Source: Bradyrhizobium sp. ARR65 | GTDB lineage: Bacteria > Pseudomonadota > Alphaproteobacteria > Rhizobiales > Xanthobacteraceae | NCBI RefSeq assembly: GCF_000472385.1 | Contig: NZ_AWZU01000013.1 | Location: forward strand, 1 to 64,000 | Length of the DNA: 64,000 bases | Direction: 5' to 3' | In this document: positions 61,207 through 64,000 of the stretch, piece after piece | How the letters are laid out: every line of letters begins with the position of its first letter | Numbering within the stretch: position 1 is the first letter of the stretch | Translations under genes and position numbers: made by a program | Notes under the pieces: generated by a model | What the model saw: only the letters and a program-made list of their open reading frames with translations | What the model was told of the DNA's origin: nothing | The model's database searches: none

Positions 61207-62139
61207 ATGATACTCAGTTGTGGCGATGCGCTCATCGACTTCGTGCCTGTCAGCGCTATCGACGGACGCGAGGCGGTGCGGCCCGTGGTCGGCGGATCCT
61301 GCCTCAATGTGGCCGTGGGGCTTGCACGGCTTGGCGCGCCGACCGGTTTTGTTGGCGGCATCTCCAATGACCTGTTTGGTCGCATGATCGCAGAGCACGC
61401 GTTGGCCTCAAACGTCGACCTTCGCTATGCAACCCGCAGCGACCGCCAGACCACGCTGGCCTTTGTGCGGATGATCGCCGGCGAGTCCCAGTACGCGTTT
61501 TATGACGCGCAGACGGCATCGCGCGAATGGACGTATCGGCACGGAGCGATCGAGTTCGCAAACGTTGATGCCGTTCACGTGGGATCGACGACACTGGTCA
61601 ACGAGAGCGGAGCCGCGCAGACCGCGACAATGATCGCGGAGGCACGGCAATCGGCCACGATATCGTTCGATCCGAATTGCAGGCCAAACCTGGTCGGGGA
61701 CAAAAGTATCTATGTCGACCGAATGAGCGCATTTGCCGACAGTGCCGACATCATTCGGATGTCAGATGTCGATTTCGCCTATCTTTACGGGAACGAGGTG
61801 TACCCGGCGAGGGCGGAGGCGTTGCTGGCCCGGGGCTGCAGCCTTTTTGTGATGACGCGCGGGATGGAGGGTGTTCAGGCCTGGCATCCAACGGCTGGAT
61901 TCATCGAGGTCGAAGCGCCCACGGTCACGATCGTCGATACGATCGGGGCTGGCGACAGTTTTCATGCGGCGCTCCTGTTCGCGCTGCATAAGCAGAACAG
62001 GCTCGGCAGGGCCGAACTGCAGGGCATCGGTGCGGACGAGCTTCGGCACGCTTTGGCGTTTGCATGCGACTGTGCGGCGCTGACCTGCACGCGAGTGGGG
62101 GCAGATCCGCCTCGCGGCGATGAGGTGGTTTGGAGATGA
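61207..62139 (+). CDS. PfkB-family sugar kinase (fructokinase-like)
   Basis: 310 residues. Opening LSCGDALIDFVPV is typical of fructokinases; GGSCLNVAVGLARLGAPTGFVG and the C-terminal IVDTIGAGDSFHAALLFAL are the two PfkB signatures, the latter with the catalytic Asp. Fructokinases occur in rhizobial mannitol and sorbitol operons, so a ketohexose substrate is plausible. It follows the FGGY kinase by 20 bases. Confidence 0.85.
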   Translation: MILSCGDALIDFVPVSAIDGREAVRPVVGGSCLNVAVGLARLGAPTGFVGGISNDLFGRMIAEHALASNVDLRYATRSDRQTTLAFVRMIAGESQYAFYDAQTASREWTYRHGAIEFANVDAVHVGSTTLVNESGAAQTATMIAEARQSATISFDPNCRPNLVGDKSIYVDRMSAFADSADIIRMSDVDFAYLYGNEVYPARAEALLARGCSLFVMTRGMEGVQAWHPTAGFIEVEAPTVTIVDTIGAGDSFHAALLFALHKQNRLGRAELQGIGADELRHALAFACDCAALTCTRVGADPPRGDEVVWR

Positions 62140-62252
62140 AGGCGTATGATGCGCTTGGTGATCGCGCCGGGCTTGCGATTAGGGGAAGCGCCTTCGGGCA
62201 GCAAGACAGGCCAGCACAACTGGATGAATGAGCCAAGAGAAGGTCGTCTCAC

Positions 62253-63290
62253 ATGACTTTACTGTCCGCATTGCCGCGCCGCGCCTTAGGCCGGACGGGG
62301 CTCAGTGTCTCGGTCCTGGGGTTCGGAACCGCGCCGCTCGGTGACCTCTATGTTCAGCTCGATGACCGTACAGCCATTGCCGCAGCGGAGCGGGCGTTCG
62401 AATTGGGGATCAATCTTCTCGACACCTCTCCGCTCTACGGGCATGGACTCGCCGAACATCGCTGCGGGACTGCGATCAGGCGCGCATCGCGCGAGGAGAT
62501 CGTGGTCTGCACCAAGGTGGGACGTTGGATGGATCCGATGCACGGGCGGGGCGATGGGTCGGGCTTCGTTGGCGGGCAGCCGCACCGGGCCGTGGTCGAC
62601 TATTCTTATGACGGGACGATGCGTTCGGTGGAGCAGTCGCTGCTTCGGCTTGGGACCGATCGGCTGGACCTGTTGCTCATTCACGATGTCGACATTTGGA
62701 CCCACGGCGCCGATGCAATCGAGGAGCGTTTTCGCGAGGCAATGGCCGGAGCCTATGTGGCGCTGGATCGGCTCCGCGGCGAGGGTGTCGTCGCGGGTAT
62801 TGGCGTCGGCGTGAATGAGGCGGAGATGTGCGTGCGCTTCGCAAAGGCGGGATCGTTCGACGTGATGTTGCTGGCCGGGCGGTATTCCCTGCTGGAGCAG
62901 CCGGCGCTGACTCATTTTCTGCCGCTCGCCCAGCAGCAGGGCATCGGCGTGCTGCTCGGCGGTGTCTTCAATTCGGGTATCCTGGCAACCGGCGCGGTCA
63001 GTGGCGCCAAGTACAATTATCGCGATGCGCCGCCCGAAATTCTGACCAAGGTAGCGGAGATCGAACGCGTTTGCACCGCCCATGGCGTTGCCTTGCCGAC
63101 GGCGGCGCTGCATTTTGCTCTGGGCCATCCGGCGGTGGCGTCCGTTGTACTGGGAGCGCAGGCGCCGCAGGAGGTGGAGCGCAATGCGGCTGCACTCTCG
63201 ACCAATGTGCCGGCCGCGCTTTGGGCCGATCTGAAGGCCGCACATCTGCTCGATGAAGATGCCCCTGTTCCGCTATCGGGATCGCGCTGA
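62253..63290 (+). CDS. Aldo/keto reductase (D-threo-aldose 1-dehydrogenase type)
   Basis: 345 residues. Landmarks are RALGRTGLSVSVLGFGTAPLG, GINLLDTSPLYGHGLAEHRCG with the catalytic Asp/Tyr, and LLLIHDVDIWTHG. This is close to L-fucose/D-threo-aldose dehydrogenases and pyridoxal 4-dehydrogenases. It probably oxidises an aldose to a lactone. The next gene, overlapping by one base, is a lactonase-type amidohydrolase, which supports this. Confidence 0.82.
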   Translation: MTLLSALPRRALGRTGLSVSVLGFGTAPLGDLYVQLDDRTAIAAAERAFELGINLLDTSPLYGHGLAEHRCGTAIRRASREEIVVCTKVGRWMDPMHGRGDGSGFVGGQPHRAVVDYSYDGTMRSVEQSLLRLGTDRLDLLLIHDVDIWTHGADAIEERFREAMAGAYVALDRLRGEGVVAGIGVGVNEAEMCVRFAKAGSFDVMLLAGRYSLLEQPALTHFLPLAQQQGIGVLLGGVFNSGILATGAVSGAKYNYRDAPPEILTKVAEIERVCTAHGVALPTAALHFALGHPAVASVVLGAQAPQEVERNAAALSTNVPAALWADLKAAHLLDEDAPVPLSGSR

Positions 63291-64000
63291 TGCGGATCGA
63301 TGCGCACCAGCATGTCTGGACTCTCGCCCGCGGCGATTATGGTTGGTTGACCCCCGACCTGGCGCCGATCTATCGCGACTTCCACTTTTCCGACCTCGCG
63401 CCGCATCTCTCGGCGGCCGGCATCGACGGAACGATCCTGGTGCAGGCCGCCCCGACCGACGCAGAGACTCGATTTCTGCTCGATGTCGCCGAAGGAGCTG
63501 AGATTGTGCGCGGCGTGGTCGGCTGGACCGACTTCGATGCCGCGGATGGCGTGGCGCGGATCGATCAACTCGCGGCGCAACGACTACTGGTCGGCTTGCG
63601 ACCGATGGTGCAGGACATCGCCGATGATGATTGGCTGCTTGGTCTACACTTGGCGCCGCTGTTCTCGGCGATGGCGGGACACGATCTGGTGTTCGATGCG
63701 CTGGTGCTGCCGCATCATTTGCCGCGATTGTTGCGCGTGGTCGAGCGCCATCCGAACCTGCAATTCGTGCTGGATCATTGCGGCAAGCCGCGGCTTGCGA
63801 CCGGCGATCTTGCGATGTGGCAACGCGACATCGCGCTGCTTGCCGAACGGCCGAATATCGTTTGCAAATTGTCGGGACTGGTGACGGAGGCAGCAAAGGA
63901 CTGGCAAGTCGCGGATCTGCGCCAGGCCGTGGATCACGTGCGTGCCTGCTTCGGGCCGCAGCGCATCCTATGGGGAAGCGATTGGCCGGTGGTCAATCTG
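63290..64000 (+). CDS. Amidohydrolase/lactonase, partial (runs off window)
   Basis: At least 237 residues in view. The start overlaps the AKR stop (TGATG). Metal motif MRIDAHQHVWTLARGDYGW, then DHCGKPRLATGDL and ILWGSDWPVVNL, typical of the COG3618 amidohydrolases that hydrolyse L-fuconolactone and similar lactones. It would open the lactone made by the AKR. The C-terminus is beyond the window. Confidence 0.85.
   Translation, partial: MRIDAHQHVWTLARGDYGWLTPDLAPIYRDFHFSDLAPHLSAAGIDGTILVQAAPTDAETRFLLDVAEGAEIVRGVVGWTDFDAADGVARIDQLAAQRLLVGLRPMVQDIADDDWLLGLHLAPLFSAMAGHDLVFDALVLPHHLPRLLRVVERHPNLQFVLDHCGKPRLATGDLAMWQRDIALLAERPNIVCKLSGLVTEAAKDWQVADLRQAVDHVRACFGPQRILWGSDWPVVNL

Overview
The window is GC-rich chromosomal DNA from a metabolically versatile alphaproteobacterium, most likely a member of the Hyphomicrobiales and probably Bradyrhizobium-like (inference). 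Three things point there: a divergent bioR-bioBFDA locus with BioR boxes, many Liv-type ABC importers, and a SmoEFGK-type polyol importer beside a SorC regulator. No rRNA, tRNA, CRISPR array or prophage was seen. Mobile DNA is limited to a cut-off transposase gene at the left edge, and there are a few gene remnants.

Layout. (1) 1-509: end of an insertion sequence. (2) 0.6-8.6 kb: a complete Liv-type importer with a DUF2848/FAH-like protein, followed by a flavin reductase, an HpaB-like FADH2-dependent monooxygenase and a cupin. The two transcription units start with almost the same promoter/operator (629-675 and 6110-6156), so this looks like one uptake-and-oxidation regulon for an unidentified, probably aromatic, compound. 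(3) 8.7-12.8 kb: a fumarate-reductase-like flavoprotein behind a palindromic operator, its frameshifted [2Fe-2S] partner, an AhpD-like protein and a Tat-signal HisC-like aminotransferase. (4) 13-14 kb: a sirtuin and a small hypothetical protein. (5) 14.1-19.0 kb: biotin synthesis (bioBFDA) with its repressor bioR. (6) 19-31 kb: a catabolic island with a GntR regulator, SDR, two tandem Tat-type substrate-binding proteins, LivF, a LivM-LivG fusion, LivH, two MmgE/PrpD proteins, a beta-hydroxyacid dehydrogenase and a PcaC-like protein.

(7) 31-33.6 kb: a mobR/mobA-like pair for 3-hydroxybenzoate hydroxylation with a palindromic operator. (8) 33.6-37.2 kb: a LysR regulator divergent from a flavoprotein and an MFS transporter. 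(9) 37.2-42.5 kb: a patchwork holding a reductase remnant, a strong hairpin, DUF4396 and HxlR genes, an HCCA isomerase-like protein, an SDR, a broken EamA transporter gene and a small secreted protein. (10) 42.7-49.7 kb: a biotin-independent malonate decarboxylase operon (mdcACDEGBH) with a divergent GntR regulator. (11) 49.7-52.7 kb: a SnoaL-like protein, a YfcE-like phosphoesterase and an MHS-type MFS transporter. (12) 52.8-64 kb: a polyol/sugar operon with HAD phosphatase, SorC regulator, SmoEFGK-like importer, SDR, pentulose kinase, PfkB kinase, aldo-keto reductase and a lactonase-like amidohydrolase that runs off the right edge.

The most useful new observations are the duplicated promoter that links the transporter and monooxygenase units, the single-base frameshift just before the fourth cluster cysteine of the 2Fe-2S protein, the SorC operator candidates in the polyol locus, the uncharacterised two-MmgE/PrpD island, and stable hairpins directly after two substrate-binding-protein genes.
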